Shown: positions 25,195-34,438 of the stretch, piece after piece
Layout: each line of letters opens with the position of its first letter
Numbering within the stretch: position 1 is the first letter of the stretch
Assembly (NCBI RefSeq): GCF_900112405.1
Contig: NZ_FOLI01000005.1
Span: forward strand, 1-64,000
Direction of reading: 5' to 3'
Source: Fructobacillus durionis
GTDB taxonomy: Bacteria > Bacillota > Bacilli > Lactobacillales > Lactobacillaceae
Length of the DNA: 64,000 nucleotides
The notes under the pieces: generated by a model
Told to the model about the DNA's origin: nothing
The model's input: the letters and a program-made list of their open reading frames with translations, nothing else
The model's database searches: none
Translations under genes and position numbers: made by a program

Positions 25195-26487
25195 TTATTT
25201 AAAGCTAGATAAACTTTGTTTACTTGGCTTTAAGTTTTGCCAATCCGTTGAAAGGAATCGGTTATTAATCTGATAGTTTGTTTGTGATGAATCACTAGAC
25301 AAGAATGGGTTCAAATACTGATCCAATTCCAACCAACCACGCCATCCAACGTGAATTGTGTCCTGCATGAAGTAATCTTTTCCACCATCCTTTGAAAGAT
25401 CAGCAATGTTGTTAAAGCCTTGGCTTTGTAACTGGTACTTAATCTTTTGAACGGATTCTTGATACATATCATTGTTCAAGCCCGTGTACTTTGCCCAACG
25501 CTGGTTAACTGGCGTAATCACAAACATTACGTCGGTGTGATTCTTGGCAAAGTTATCAAGGACTGATTGGAAGTAAGCATATTCAACAGACTTCGTGTAA
25601 TCGTAATCCTTTTGTGCACCCTTCAAAGCCTTCTTTTCAGGCATCACACGGGTTGTATAGAAGGAGTTTTTGATGTGGAAGTCGTTGTTTGTTGTGCCCT
25701 TCTTACCTTCCTCATAGCCAAGACGATCCAAAGCATTCTTAGAGTAAATGTTTGGCAAGGACTTTGCGGCTGGCAAGACACGACTCTTGTAGTTTGAGCT
25801 GTTTTCACAACGTGAGAACAAGGCGTCTTGACGTGACAAAATCTGGTGCTTGAAGTCCAAGGTTGATAAGTTAGCGGTTGAAAGCTTTTCACCCTTAGAT
25901 ACCTTAGACAAAAGTCGGTGGTAATACGCGTTATTCTTTACAACAGACTTTTCAAGAAGTTGAGAAGCGACAAACTTGTCAGTCTCACTTGGTTGGTTAT
26001 GCCCGATGTTTCGTAACCAGTCCACCGTTTGCAATGGTGAGTAGAAAAGGTTAAATCCGGCATCGGATCCACTCTTTGTAAACCACTGTGGTGAAACAAC
26101 ATAAACAGCCTTTTTTGTCTTTAAGGTCCCCTGCATTTCTTGCATGTTCAAGAAGTGAACCAGTGAATCAGACCCTGCCTTTCCTAACATAAATGGTTGA
26201 TAGTTACGCTTGTACTTTTCAGCCAATACGGAAGGATGCAGAGAATCAATACGAGACAATTCAGAAGAACCAAAAAATGGAACATAATTAACTTTTTTAT
26301 CTGAGAAAGCTGCATTCTTAACAGCTTCTCCCTTCACAACCTGAGTTGAGAAGGAAACAGAAGACTCACGTAAATCATTTTGACTATAGTGAGTCAATGG
26401 GAGTGGCAGAAGGAAAACGCATGCTAACAAGACGAAGGCTGCTAACACCGGACCAAAAATCTGCCAAAGTTTTTTCTTGTTAGACAT
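25195..26487 (-). CDS. dltD: D-alanyl-lipoteichoic acid acyltransferase DltD
   Basis: 430 residues. One N-terminal membrane helix (about 9-30) then an extracellular SGNH-like domain. The catalytic serine is in FFGSSEL (residues 72-77), and the Asp/His pair is in MQDTIHVGW near the C-terminus. It moves D-Ala to lipoteichoic acid outside the membrane. It is last of the dlt operon, 6 bases after dltC. Confidence 0.95.
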   Translation of the reverse strand: MSNKKKLWQIFGPVLAAFVLLACVFLLPLPLTHYSQNDLRESSVSFSTQVVKGEAVKNAAFSDKKVNYVPFFGSSELSRIDSLHPSVLAEKYKRNYQPFMLGKAGSDSLVHFLNMQEMQGTLKTKKAVYVVSPQWFTKSGSDAGFNLFYSPLQTVDWLRNIGHNQPSETDKFVASQLLEKSVVKNNAYYHRLLSKVSKGEKLSTANLSTLDFKHQILSRQDALFSRCENSSNYKSRVLPAAKSLPNIYSKNALDRLGYEEGKKGTTNNDFHIKNSFYTTRVMPEKKALKGAQKDYDYTKSVEYAYFQSVLDNFAKNHTDVMFVITPVNQRWAKYTGLNNDMYQESVQKIKYQLQSQGFNNIADLSKDGGKDYFMQDTIHVGWRGWLELDQYLNPFLSSDSSQTNYQINNRFLSTDWQNLKPSKQSLSSFK

Positions 26488-26493
26488 GAGGTT

Positions 26494-26730
26494 TTATCCC
26501 ATCAGTGCAGTTACACTAGCCACAATCTTGTTCGTAGTATTCCAGTCGTCACGAGACAATTCTGATACTGGTGCTTGGATGTTAAAGCGTTGTTCCAAAG
26601 CCAACAACATTTCAACCGTTGCCATTGAATCCAACAAACCTGATTCAAAAAGGTCTTCATCCATTTGGTTTGACATATCTTCACCAGTTACGTCTTCGAT
26701 AATTTCTAATACGCCTGCTTTTACGTCCAT
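26494..26730 (-). CDS. dltC: D-alanyl carrier protein DltC
   Basis: 78 residues, an ACP-like four-helix protein. The phosphopantetheine serine is Ser35 in FESGLLDSMATVEML. It carries D-Ala from DltA to DltB. RBS AAGGAGA. Confidence 0.95.
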   Translation of the reverse strand: MDVKAGVLEIIEDVTGEDMSNQMDEDLFESGLLDSMATVEMLLALEQRFNIQAPVSELSRDDWNTTNKIVASVTALMG

Positions 26731-26766
26731 TTTATTTCTCCTTATTAAACTACTTTAAATAAATAA

Positions 26767-27987
26767 TTAACGATGGAACCAGAAGGTATCCAAGAAGCCA
26801 CAGAAGACCAAGAAGGTCAACATGACAAAGTGGAAGGTCAAAACGACCGCAAAGCCTTCGGTAAATTTATTATGTGGGATAACTTGCTTGTGCTTGCGCT
26901 TAAAGCGAATCCAAGCATCGTTTCCGGCAAGGGCGGCACCGTGCATAAATCCATAAAGGATGTAATACCAAGTTAAGCCGTGCCAGAATCCCATTACCAA
27001 CATATTAACAAAATATGCGATGGTTGACACTGTGTTTCGGTTCTTAATCCACTTATGCTTCAAGAACAAGAAAACGAAACGCATGAAGACAAAGTCACGG
27101 AACCAGAAGGACAGTGACATGTGCCAACGGTTCCAGAATTCCTTGATGTTCTTAGAAGCGTAAGGCTTATTAAAGTTAATTGGTGACCGAATCCCCATCA
27201 CATATGAAATTGATAGGGCAAAAAGTGAGTAACCAGCGAAATCAAAGAACAGGTACATACCGTATGAGTATGCCACTGGAATCAACCACCATGACAAAAT
27301 CATACCGTGGTGAGCATCTGACATGGCCATACCTTGGAAGTAGTTATAAGCAATCTCTGCGTAGTGCGCAACGATAAACTTATAAAAGAATCCCAAGAAC
27401 AGCTTCTTTGTGGCATCCCCCAGTAGGTCGATGTATTCTTCACGCGCTGGTGCGACAGCAGCATCCTTCGCAAACCGTGTATAACGATCAATTGGTCCAG
27501 ATGACAAGGTTGGCATGAAGAGCATAAAGCGTAAGAACATCACAGGGTGGAAGTCCTTAATTGCTCCATCACGAACCTCAATGATCATCCCAACCGAACG
27601 GAAGGTCAAGTAAGAGATTCCTAAGAATCCAAGTAGGGAAAGTTGAGCGTGGAAAATTCCAGCCCCAGACAATCGAACAAGGAAAATCGGAAGAATTGAC
27701 AAAGCCGTCACAGCATAGAAAACCGAGCTTTGATTATGCTCTTTCCGGTAGCGGACATAGCCCCAACCTAGCAAGAACTGCCAGATTGAATAAATAATTA
27801 AGGCAACTCCCTGACCCGCATGGGTCTTATCATCAAAGATCAAGAAGATAAAGGCCAATGAAACCAAGATTTCATAAGCCACAAAGCGCTTTCCAAAATA
27901 CAGCCCAATTGCCAATGGCACAAGTGCTAAGAGCAGATATACGAAGTAATTCGGATCTGCATAAGGTTGTAAGTTAGGCATTGCCAT
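26767..27987 (-). CDS. dltB: D-alanyl transfer protein DltB (MBOAT family)
   Basis: 406 residues with about 11-12 membrane helices. The MBOAT catalytic histidine is in MGFWHGLTWYY, with WNRWHMSLSFWFRDF upstream. It passes D-Ala across the membrane from DltC to DltD. Its start overlaps the end of dltA by 14 bases. Confidence 0.95.
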   Translation of the reverse strand: MAMPNLQPYADPNYFVYLLLALVPLAIGLYFGKRFVAYEILVSLAFIFLIFDDKTHAGQGVALIIYSIWQFLLGWGYVRYRKEHNQSSVFYAVTALSILPIFLVRLSGAGIFHAQLSLLGFLGISYLTFRSVGMIIEVRDGAIKDFHPVMFLRFMLFMPTLSSGPIDRYTRFAKDAAVAPAREEYIDLLGDATKKLFLGFFYKFIVAHYAEIAYNYFQGMAMSDAHHGMILSWWLIPVAYSYGMYLFFDFAGYSLFALSISYVMGIRSPINFNKPYASKNIKEFWNRWHMSLSFWFRDFVFMRFVFLFLKHKWIKNRNTVSTIAYFVNMLVMGFWHGLTWYYILYGFMHGAALAGNDAWIRFKRKHKQVIPHNKFTEGFAVVLTFHFVMLTFLVFCGFLDTFWFHR

Positions 27988-29503
27988 TCACCTCAGCAAT
28001 CAAGCCCTTCAAATCAATCTTACCGTTTTGCGTCAAAGGCATCTGTTCACGGTAAACGAAGCGCGTTGGCATCATGTATGGCATGATGCTGTCCTTCAAA
28101 TCCGTACGGATGGCATTTGTCAGGTCCATTGGCTTTTCAAAGTCGTTTTCCTTTGGAACAATAATTGCTAACATTTGCTTAATATCACCGTTCTTGTCGT
28201 AACGAGGAACGGCAGCGGCTTGTTCAACCCACTGTGACTGCGTCAAGTGTTGGGCAACGTCTTCCAATTCAATACGGAAACCGTGCAACTTAATCTGGAA
28301 GTCCATACGCCCCTTGTAGTGAAGAAGACCATCAGCATCTTCGAAACACAAGTCCCCAGTCTTGTAACCAGGTTGGCCATCAACTTCAAGGAAGGCTGCA
28401 GCAGTCTTTTCAGGGTTGTTCAAGTAACCCTTTGAAACGGCTGGACCAGAAAGAACCAATTCACCAGGTTCATCAGAAGGCAAAACGTTTCCTTCCTTAT
28501 CCATGATGGTCGCTTTCATGTCTTCCTTCATGTAACCGATTGGCAACTTATCGTACTTGGCCAATACTTCGTCGGTGATTTTCAAGGCAGAAACGGCAAC
28601 CGTTGCTTCCGTTGGCCCGTAAGTGTTGTAAATCTTTGCTTCAGGGAAGCGTTCGCGGAGCTTCTTTGAAGTAGCAGAAGTCAACACTTCGCCACAGAAG
28701 AGGAAGGTCTTCAAGTTTGGATAATTTTCAGCGTTAAAGTCAGGTGACAAAAGCGCTACGTTTGCAAAGGATGGCGTTGAAACCCAACGGTCCAAGTTCA
28801 TTGCTGGCAAAGCAGCAAAGAGCTGCTTGAAGTCATCAGCAACTTCCTTTGGCAAAGCCTGCATCACGCCACCTGTCAACAAGGCACCGGCCCATGACAT
28901 AACAGAAACGTCGAATGAGAATGGCGTTTGAGTCAAAATGTTTTGGCCATCGTGCAAGTCAAAGTCAGGGCCAAGCATCCAGTTAATGTATGACAAGGCG
29001 TTGGCGTGAGAAATCTGAACACCCTTTGGCTTACCAGTCGTACCTGAAGTAAAGATGATGTAGTAGTTGTCATCCCCAAGAACTGGGTGAGTCAATTCAT
29101 AAGACTTACCAGCAGTGAAGGCGTCCTTCAAAGCTTGTCCTTCAAAGACAGGAACTGAAGAAATTGCCATTGGCAATTCATCCAAGGCAATTACTGCAGC
29201 CGGTTGACCGATTTCCAAAATGTTTTCGATTCGGTCGTTTGTTGAATCCTTATCAACTGGAGCATAAGCATGGCCTGACTTAACAGCAGCCAAAAATGCA
29301 GCTACCATTTCAAACTGGTGGCCACCGAAGACCATGATTGGGGCCTTTTCAGTAATCTTTTGCTCGTCTAAAAAGGCTGCCAATGAATCAGAGTAAGCCT
29401 TCAATTCGCCGTATGTGTGGGTAACACCCATTTCGTCGTAGGCGATTTGGTCAGGATGTGCGATTGCGTATTGATCAATGTGCTTGTAAATATTTTCAAT
29501 CAT
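27974..29503 (-). CDS. dltA: D-alanine--D-alanyl carrier protein ligase DltA
   Basis: 509 residues, adenylate-forming enzyme. The P-loop is IIFTSGTTGKPKG, with YGPTEAT and YKTGD later, and the C-terminal domain has the catalytic lysine in LTQNGKIDLK. It activates D-Ala with ATP and loads DltC. Confidence 0.96.
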   Translation of the reverse strand: MIENIYKHIDQYAIAHPDQIAYDEMGVTHTYGELKAYSDSLAAFLDEQKITEKAPIMVFGGHQFEMVAAFLAAVKSGHAYAPVDKDSTNDRIENILEIGQPAAVIALDELPMAISSVPVFEGQALKDAFTAGKSYELTHPVLGDDNYYIIFTSGTTGKPKGVQISHANALSYINWMLGPDFDLHDGQNILTQTPFSFDVSVMSWAGALLTGGVMQALPKEVADDFKQLFAALPAMNLDRWVSTPSFANVALLSPDFNAENYPNLKTFLFCGEVLTSATSKKLRERFPEAKIYNTYGPTEATVAVSALKITDEVLAKYDKLPIGYMKEDMKATIMDKEGNVLPSDEPGELVLSGPAVSKGYLNNPEKTAAAFLEVDGQPGYKTGDLCFEDADGLLHYKGRMDFQIKLHGFRIELEDVAQHLTQSQWVEQAAAVPRYDKNGDIKQMLAIIVPKENDFEKPMDLTNAIRTDLKDSIMPYMMPTRFVYREQMPLTQNGKIDLKGLIAEVNGNA

Positions 29504-29515
29504 AATGAATACCTC

Positions 29516-29656
29516 TTAGAACTCGTTATAAATAAAGTGGCCGCCGGTGACACCAGAATAGCCGTATAAATAAACCAAAAATAGCATGATTAGAAAATAG
29601 GCCACTGTTTTCGCCAAAAAGGCGACCCAAGGCCGTTTAATGAAGCGTTGAAACAT
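29516..29656 (-). CDS. dltX: Teichoic acid D-Ala incorporation-associated protein DltX
   Basis: 46 residues from the ATG at 29656 (MFQRFIKRPW), which has GGGGG upstream. One membrane helix (about 15-33) and the hallmark C-terminus YGYSGVTGGHFIYNEF. DltX works with DltB/DltD in D-alanylation. First gene of dltXABCD. Confidence 0.9.
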   Translation of the reverse strand: MFQRFIKRPWVAFLAKTVAYFLIMLFLVYLYGYSGVTGGHFIYNEF

Positions 29657-29697
29657 CGCGACATGCCCCCAAATTCTTCTTAAATAGTGTATAATCA

Positions 29698-29715
29698 GTG
29701 GCGAATTAGCCACTT
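29698..29715 (-). repeat. Short hairpin in the dlt leader
   Basis: AGTGGC/GCCACT with a 6-base loop in the untranslated region between the dlt promoter and dltX. There is no T-run, so it is not a terminator. It may affect mRNA stability. Confidence 0.4.
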
Positions 29716-29744
29716 ATCAAGAATAAAATACTTCGCCTATTATA

Positions 29745-29760
29745 GCACAAAATATTATAC
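29745..29760 (-). promoter_or_regulatory. Likely dlt promoter region (extended -10)
   Basis: The minus strand reads TGTGCTATAAT just upstream of the dlt leader, with TATAAT around 29739-29744 and further A/T boxes at 29755-29765. The same 90-bp interval must also hold the promoter of the divergent EIIC-like gene. Boxes for that direction are not clear. Confidence 0.4.
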
Positions 29761-29803
29761 TGTATAGCGAGCACCCCTTAGCTATCAGTAAAAGAAGGTA
29801 CAT

Positions 29804-31027
29804 ATGTTTTCGAAATGTTTAACAAACATCGCTAGGTTCGATAAAAGATTTACAGAAAACCTACTGATTCGGACACTTTTTGACGCATTTAAAAAAGTCG
29901 TTCCCCTGGTCATCATTAACGTCTACCTACGTCTGGCAGTCAAACTCATCTTTGACCCATCAGCCATCGTACCGGCCATCTTCCGAATCCATTTCCGGAT
30001 GCCCGTTTTTTTCCAAAGCATCTTGGCATTGATTTCGGCCTTTGACTACTTAATCTTAGCCTTAGTTGCTGCCCTTTGGACAAAGAGCTATCTGGAAGCA
30101 AAGTTGGATGACCTCGGTTTCGCAAAAGACGAACTCCTTCCCGTTTTGGTTAACTTCGCGTTGGCACTATTCTATGGCTTTAGCACATACTCAAACAACA
30201 GCCAGGGGGCAATGTATCTCATCTTCGTTCTATTGCTTACCTATTTGAGCAACTTGACCTATGTCTTCCTAACTAAGTGGACCAGGGGAAAGCTAGATGA
30301 TTTTGGATTTGCTTACCTATTCTGGGGCGCTGCCATCATGGCTATTGTTTCCTGGATTTACTCCTCCATCCCCAGCCAAGTTAGCCAGGGGTCATATAAC
30401 GGCTTCTTCTCCATGGGATTTTTCTCCCACTGGTTTGGTCTCGCCATCACTGCCTTTTTAACGCCAGTTGTATTCGTTCTGGGCTTTGCTATTCCCACTG
30501 ATTTAACAACGACCGCAACGGACCTAACTCAGGTAAACGCGAACCTAAACGAGGTTTACCAATCCGTTATGGCCACCCTACCTTACCCACAAAACCCATA
30601 TTCTGTTTTGACCACCTCCGCCATGATTGGCGGGGCCGGATCAACATTAGCACTGGCAATCTGCCTCTTATTCTTGAAGCGCCGTCGCTTACGACGCTTA
30701 GGACTTTGGTCGCTGGTTCCAGGCGTATTTGATTCCAACCGAATTCTTGCTTACGGTCTACCACTTTTCTTCCGTCCTTTGATGCTCGTACCAATGATGC
30801 TTGCCTCAACTTATGGAGCATTAATGACATCTTTCTTCATTAAATTGCACGTACTGCGTCCAACCGTTTTCACCGTACCAAACGGAACCCCTCGTTTGCT
30901 GCTTTCCTTTCTAGCCTCACAGACCCCTTACGACGCTCTACTTATTACCTTCCTAATCATGGTTGGAAGTATCTTAATTTTCTGGCCTTTTGTTAAAGCC
31001 CTTGAAAAGGAGGAAGCCCATGTCTAA
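29804..31027 (+). CDS. PTS EIIC-like membrane protein with altered substrate motif
   Basis: 407 residues, about 10 hydrophobic segments. The C-terminal half is clearly from the lactose/cellobiose EIIC family: GGAGSTLALAICLLF, then LGLWSLVPGVF and YGLPLFFRPLMLVP. In true EIICs the following motif reads FNINEPIIFGLP. Here it is FDSNRILAYGLP, so the sugar-contacting glutamate is Arg313, and the upstream GIHG histidine motif is not seen either. No EIIA/EIIB domain or gene is nearby and there is no ptsI in the window. It is translationally coupled to a DUF915 hydrolase and divergent from dlt. Ordinary PTS sugar uptake is therefore unlikely. The function is unknown. Confidence 0.75.
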   Translation: MFSKCLTNIARFDKRFTENLLIRTLFDAFKKVVPLVIINVYLRLAVKLIFDPSAIVPAIFRIHFRMPVFFQSILALISAFDYLILALVAALWTKSYLEAKLDDLGFAKDELLPVLVNFALALFYGFSTYSNNSQGAMYLIFVLLLTYLSNLTYVFLTKWTRGKLDDFGFAYLFWGAAIMAIVSWIYSSIPSQVSQGSYNGFFSMGFFSHWFGLAITAFLTPVVFVLGFAIPTDLTTTATDLTQVNANLNEVYQSVMATLPYPQNPYSVLTTSAMIGGAGSTLALAICLLFLKRRRLRRLGLWSLVPGVFDSNRILAYGLPLFFRPLMLVPMMLASTYGALMTSFFIKLHVLRPTVFTVPNGTPRLLLSFLASQTPYDALLITFLIMVGSILIFWPFVKALEKEEAHV

Positions 31028-31967
31028 ATTTAGTAAAGCCATTCTGGGTTCTCCTAAGAAAGCCATCCTTTTTTGGAAGCAAACCGCACGCTCTTCAAAA
31101 ATTGCCTTTACGCTGACATTAACAGCCATTATTATCTTGGCTATTCTGGGACGTATCTGGATGCTCACAGAGCACCAAAATGACCGTGCCATCCAAAAGT
31201 CACACATTCAACCTGTTATTTTCGTTCCAGGATCATCTGCCACCATTCAGCGTTTCAATTCGCTCTTCACGACACTGAACGCTGAAACCAAAAAAGGTGC
31301 AGCCCATTCTATTCTGAAAGTGCAAGTCAACAACGACGGTACCCTGTCTTATTCAGGCCACCTTTCAACCGCCAACCGTCAGCCGTTTATCGTTGTTGGT
31401 TTTGAACGGAACCAGGATAACTATCCAACTGTTCAAGCTGATGCCCAGTCCTTAGGAACTGTCATGGCCGACCTTCAAGCTAAGTACCACTTCCGTAACT
31501 TCTCGGCCGTTGGCCATTCCAACGGTGGCCTAATCTGGACCGACTACTTGGAAAACTACTACTCTTCCAATAGTTTCCATATTAAGACGCTAATGACTCT
31601 AGGGACACCATTTAACTTCTCAGAAACTTCAACAACGAAGAAAACAACCATGTTGAGTGACTTCATTGCCAACTCAAGTGCTATTCCGACTGACCTCTCG
31701 GTCTATTCAATTGCCGGATCGGATGACTATACGGATGATGGACTTGTCAACGTTCAATCTGTTTTGACCGGTAAATACATTTTCCAAAAGCAGGTTGCCA
31801 AGTATACGCAGACAACCGTTTCCGGTGAAAACGCCCAGCACTCGAAGCTACCTGAAAACCCAGAAGTCATTAATTTGATTCGTGAATTAATTCTGGACAA
31901 CAAGGCCGACCAGCCTAAATCATCAGCAAACAAACTCAAGAAAGAGTCCGCTGACAACCAAAAATAA
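31020..31967 (+). CDS. Membrane-anchored alpha/beta hydrolase, DUF915 family
   Basis: 315 residues from the ATG at 31020, with AAGGAGG just upstream, overlapping the EIIC-like gene by 8 bases. One membrane helix (about 28-48) places the enzyme outside the cell. VIFVPGSSAT is the oxyanion-loop region, GHSNGG holds the nucleophile serine, and a DD-rich segment (SDDYTDDG) and AQHSKL supply the likely Asp and His. DUF915 proteins are lipase/esterase-like. The C-terminus is a charged, low-complexity tail. Likely substrate is an envelope ester, lipid or teichoic acid modification (inference from location). Confidence 0.82.
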   Translation: MSKFSKAILGSPKKAILFWKQTARSSKIAFTLTLTAIIILAILGRIWMLTEHQNDRAIQKSHIQPVIFVPGSSATIQRFNSLFTTLNAETKKGAAHSILKVQVNNDGTLSYSGHLSTANRQPFIVVGFERNQDNYPTVQADAQSLGTVMADLQAKYHFRNFSAVGHSNGGLIWTDYLENYYSSNSFHIKTLMTLGTPFNFSETSTTKKTTMLSDFIANSSAIPTDLSVYSIAGSDDYTDDGLVNVQSVLTGKYIFQKQVAKYTQTTVSGENAQHSKLPENPEVINLIRELILDNKADQPKSSANKLKKESADNQK

Positions 31968-31971
31968 TGAT

Positions 31972-32010
31972 AAAAAAAGGCCAGCTAAATTGATTAGTTG
32001 GCCTTTTCTT
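31972..32010 (+). terminator. Terminator of the EIIC-like/DUF915 operon
   Basis: Stem AAAAGGCCAGCTAA/TTAGTTGGCCTTTT (one G-T pair), A/T-rich on both sides. Confidence 0.85.
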
Positions 32011-32031
32011 ATTGCATAATCTAATGGAACG

Positions 32032-32064
32032 AAAAAAGTCTGGACGATAATGTCCAGACTTTTC
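32032..32064. terminator. Second hairpin, better oriented for the minus strand
   Basis: AAAAGTCTGGAC/GTCCAGACTTTT. The T-run is stronger on the minus strand. No minus-strand gene ends here, so it probably insulates the AEC-dehydrogenase pair. Confidence 0.7.
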
Positions 32065-32251
32065 CCGTTCTCTCATAAAGAATAATTTCATTATACAGGA
32101 AAAAGTCATTCCGAACAACCGTTCTAGAATTTAAAATTTTGAATATTTTTGAAACATTCGAGGCAGCATCTTGACTTTTTGTTACTATAGTGGCAAACTA
32201 AACAAGTCTGTTCATGACCATTTATTAACAAAGAATGCACAGGAGACTATT

Positions 32252-33325
32252 ATGAACATTGCAGATTCAATTCAAAAAGTGGTGACAAACGCCTCTATCA
32301 TCGGCGCTATTGTTGCTACGATTGGTACCATCTTACTTGGTTACTGGTTGCGCAAGACAGACCGTCTTAAGGACGGGGCTGTGAAGACGTTAACAACTGT
32401 TACCATGACAGTTGCTTTGCCTCTACTTGCCTTTACGTCATTTATGGCGCCTTTGAACCAAAAGACTTTGAACCAGGGAATGAGCGTCTTGGTTTGGGGA
32501 ATCATTATTTACATCATCTTGATCATCACGATGCCTTGGTTGTATGTGAAGTACGACAAAGACCAACGTGATGTATTGGGTGTCCTGACCGCCTTCGGTT
32601 CAACAACGTTCTTCGGAATGCCAATTGTTGGTGCCGTTTACGGTGCTAAGGGTATTATGTACTCATCAATCTTCAACATCGGTTACCGTATCTTCTTGTA
32701 CTCATACGCTTACATCAAGATGTCAGGTCAACAATTGAAGGGTGAGCACATCAAGAAGATGTTCTTGAACCCAATCGTTATCGCTACCTTCTTGGGACTC
32801 TTCCTCTGGTTGGTACAAAACGCAGCACCACAAGTCATGGCTACAATTACAAATGCCAAGACTGGTGCCGTTACGCACCAAAACGTTGCCTTCTACCGTA
32901 TCGACGCTACTTTGCCATGGTTGAACTCATGGTTCAAGACTTTGTCATCATTGGCCTCACCACTTGCTTGGTTAGCCATCGGTGCCAACCTTGCCCAAAT
33001 GTCATTCGGTGAAGCTTTGAAGAACAAGACTGCTTGGTACTACTCATTCAACAAGGTCATCATTGTCCCTGTTGTGATGATCGTCCTTGTCTTTGTTACA
33101 ACTGCTATGAACATCTTGCCAGTTGACCACGTTGCCTTGGCTACGATGGTTATCATGATGGCGACACCAGTTGCCACTGTTGCAGTTAACTACGCAATGG
33201 CCTTCAACCGTCAGTCATTGATGGCATCAAACACTTCATTGATTTCAACAATCTTTGCGACTGTTGCCATCCCATTCTGGATTATCATTGTTCAGCTTTT
33301 GGGTGACATGTCAATGTTTAAGTAA
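32252..33325 (+). CDS. AEC family transporter (auxin efflux carrier / malate permease type)
   Basis: 357 residues from the ATG at 32252 (MNIADSIQKV), which has AGGAG upstream. Longer readings have none. About 10 membrane helices in two halves, with KTLTTVTMTVALPLLAF and FGSTTFFGMPIVGAVYG resembling AEC half-site blocks. LAB relatives import malate or other organic acids, or export lactate. The gene lies 33 bases before a D-2-hydroxyacid dehydrogenase, so a 2-keto or 2-hydroxy acid substrate is likely. Codon use looks like that of highly expressed genes. Confidence 0.8.
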   Translation: MNIADSIQKVVTNASIIGAIVATIGTILLGYWLRKTDRLKDGAVKTLTTVTMTVALPLLAFTSFMAPLNQKTLNQGMSVLVWGIIIYIILIITMPWLYVKYDKDQRDVLGVLTAFGSTTFFGMPIVGAVYGAKGIMYSSIFNIGYRIFLYSYAYIKMSGQQLKGEHIKKMFLNPIVIATFLGLFLWLVQNAAPQVMATITNAKTGAVTHQNVAFYRIDATLPWLNSWFKTLSSLASPLAWLAIGANLAQMSFGEALKNKTAWYYSFNKVIIVPVVMIVLVFVTTAMNILPVDHVALATMVIMMATPVATVAVNYAMAFNRQSLMASNTSLISTIFATVAIPFWIIIVQLLGDMSMFK

Positions 33326-33358
33326 TATACAAATATAAATTTCAATTAGGAGGATAGC

Positions 33359-34372
33359 ATGGCTTTTAAAATTATTTCTTTCGGAACTCGTGATAACGAA
33401 GTTGCCCACTTTGACGCCTTGAACAAAGAAGGCTTCGAAATGACTTACAAGTCTGAGAACCTAACTCATGACAACATCGATTTGGTGAAGGGCTTTGACG
33501 GCGTTTTGCTCCGTGCAAACAACGTTGCTGACAAGCAAAACTTAGATCAAATGGCTGAATGGGGCATCAAATATGTCTTCACTCGTACAGTTGGTTACAA
33601 CCACATCGACTTGGATGCCGCAAAGGCCAACGGTCAAATCGTGGCCTACGTACCAGCCTACTCACCTTACGCGGTTGCAGACTTGGCCTTCGGTCTCGGT
33701 ATCATGCAAAACCGTAACTTGTCTGGTGCCGTTGCTTCATCTGAAAAGTCAGACTTCCGTCCTAACCCTGCTTCATTCGTTCCTGAATTTCAAAGCTTGA
33801 CTGTTGGTATTCTTGGAACTGGTAAGATTGGTTTGGCCGAAGCAAAGCTTTGGAAGGGTGTTGGTGCCAAGGTATTGGGATACGACCCATACCCTAAGGA
33901 TGGTATCGAAGATATCTTGACTTACGCCTCAATGGAAGACTTGTTGAAGGAATCAGACATCGTTTCCTTACACGTTCCTTACTTCAAGGGTTCAAACGAC
34001 AAGTTCTTCGCTGCTGATCAATTGAAGATGATGAAGTCATCTGCTGTATTGGTTAACACTGCCCGTGCCGAAATCACGGACGAAGATGCTATCATCGCCG
34101 CTGTTAAGGCTGGTGACATCAAGGGATTCGCAACGGATGTTATCTCAAACGAATCAGCTTACTTCGGACAAGTTGAACCAGCAGCCGTGAAGGATGCCTC
34201 ATCAACAATGGCACAATTCCAAGCTTTGTATCCAAAGGTTGTGGTTACACCACACATTGGTTCATACACGGAAAACGCCTTGCATGACATGATTTCAATC
34301 TCATACCAAAACTTTGCCAACGCATTGAAGGGTGACTTTGAAAACAACTTCTTGGTTAAGCCAGAAGCATAA
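33359..34372 (+). CDS. D-2-hydroxyacid dehydrogenase (D-lactate dehydrogenase-like)
   Basis: 337 residues. Substrate domain with RTVGYNHIDLDAAK and AYVPAYSPYAVAD, NAD-binding GILGTGKIG, and the catalytic set: Arg in NTARAEI, Glu in DVISNES and His in VTPHIGSYTEN. Family members reduce 2-oxoacids to D-2-hydroxyacids with NADH. It differs from the classic Leuconostoc D-LDH (for example PHIGSY in place of PHTAFY), so D-hydroxyisocaproate or another 2-oxoacid may be preferred. RBS AGGAGG. Together with the AEC carrier it could reoxidise NADH. Confidence 0.85.
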   Translation: MAFKIISFGTRDNEVAHFDALNKEGFEMTYKSENLTHDNIDLVKGFDGVLLRANNVADKQNLDQMAEWGIKYVFTRTVGYNHIDLDAAKANGQIVAYVPAYSPYAVADLAFGLGIMQNRNLSGAVASSEKSDFRPNPASFVPEFQSLTVGILGTGKIGLAEAKLWKGVGAKVLGYDPYPKDGIEDILTYASMEDLLKESDIVSLHVPYFKGSNDKFFAADQLKMMKSSAVLVNTARAEITDEDAIIAAVKAGDIKGFATDVISNESAYFGQVEPAAVKDASSTMAQFQALYPKVVVTPHIGSYTENALHDMISISYQNFANALKGDFENNFLVKPEA

Positions 34373-34382
34373 AAAGTCAAAT

Positions 34383-34417
34383 AAAAGACCTGAAGCAAAT
34401 TGCTTCAGGTCTTTTTT
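34383..34417. terminator. Bidirectional terminator between the dehydrogenase and the bacteriocin locus
   Basis: Stem AAAAGACCTGAAGC/GCTTCAGGTCTTTT with a 5-base loop. Confidence 0.9.
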
Positions 34418-34438
34418 ATATGTAAATTATCTTATTAA

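Noticed and set aside
31936-32118. 60-residue frame on the minus strand between the DUF915 gene and the AEC gene
   Set aside because: It crosses two terminator hairpins, has no ribosome site and shows no protein-like pattern.
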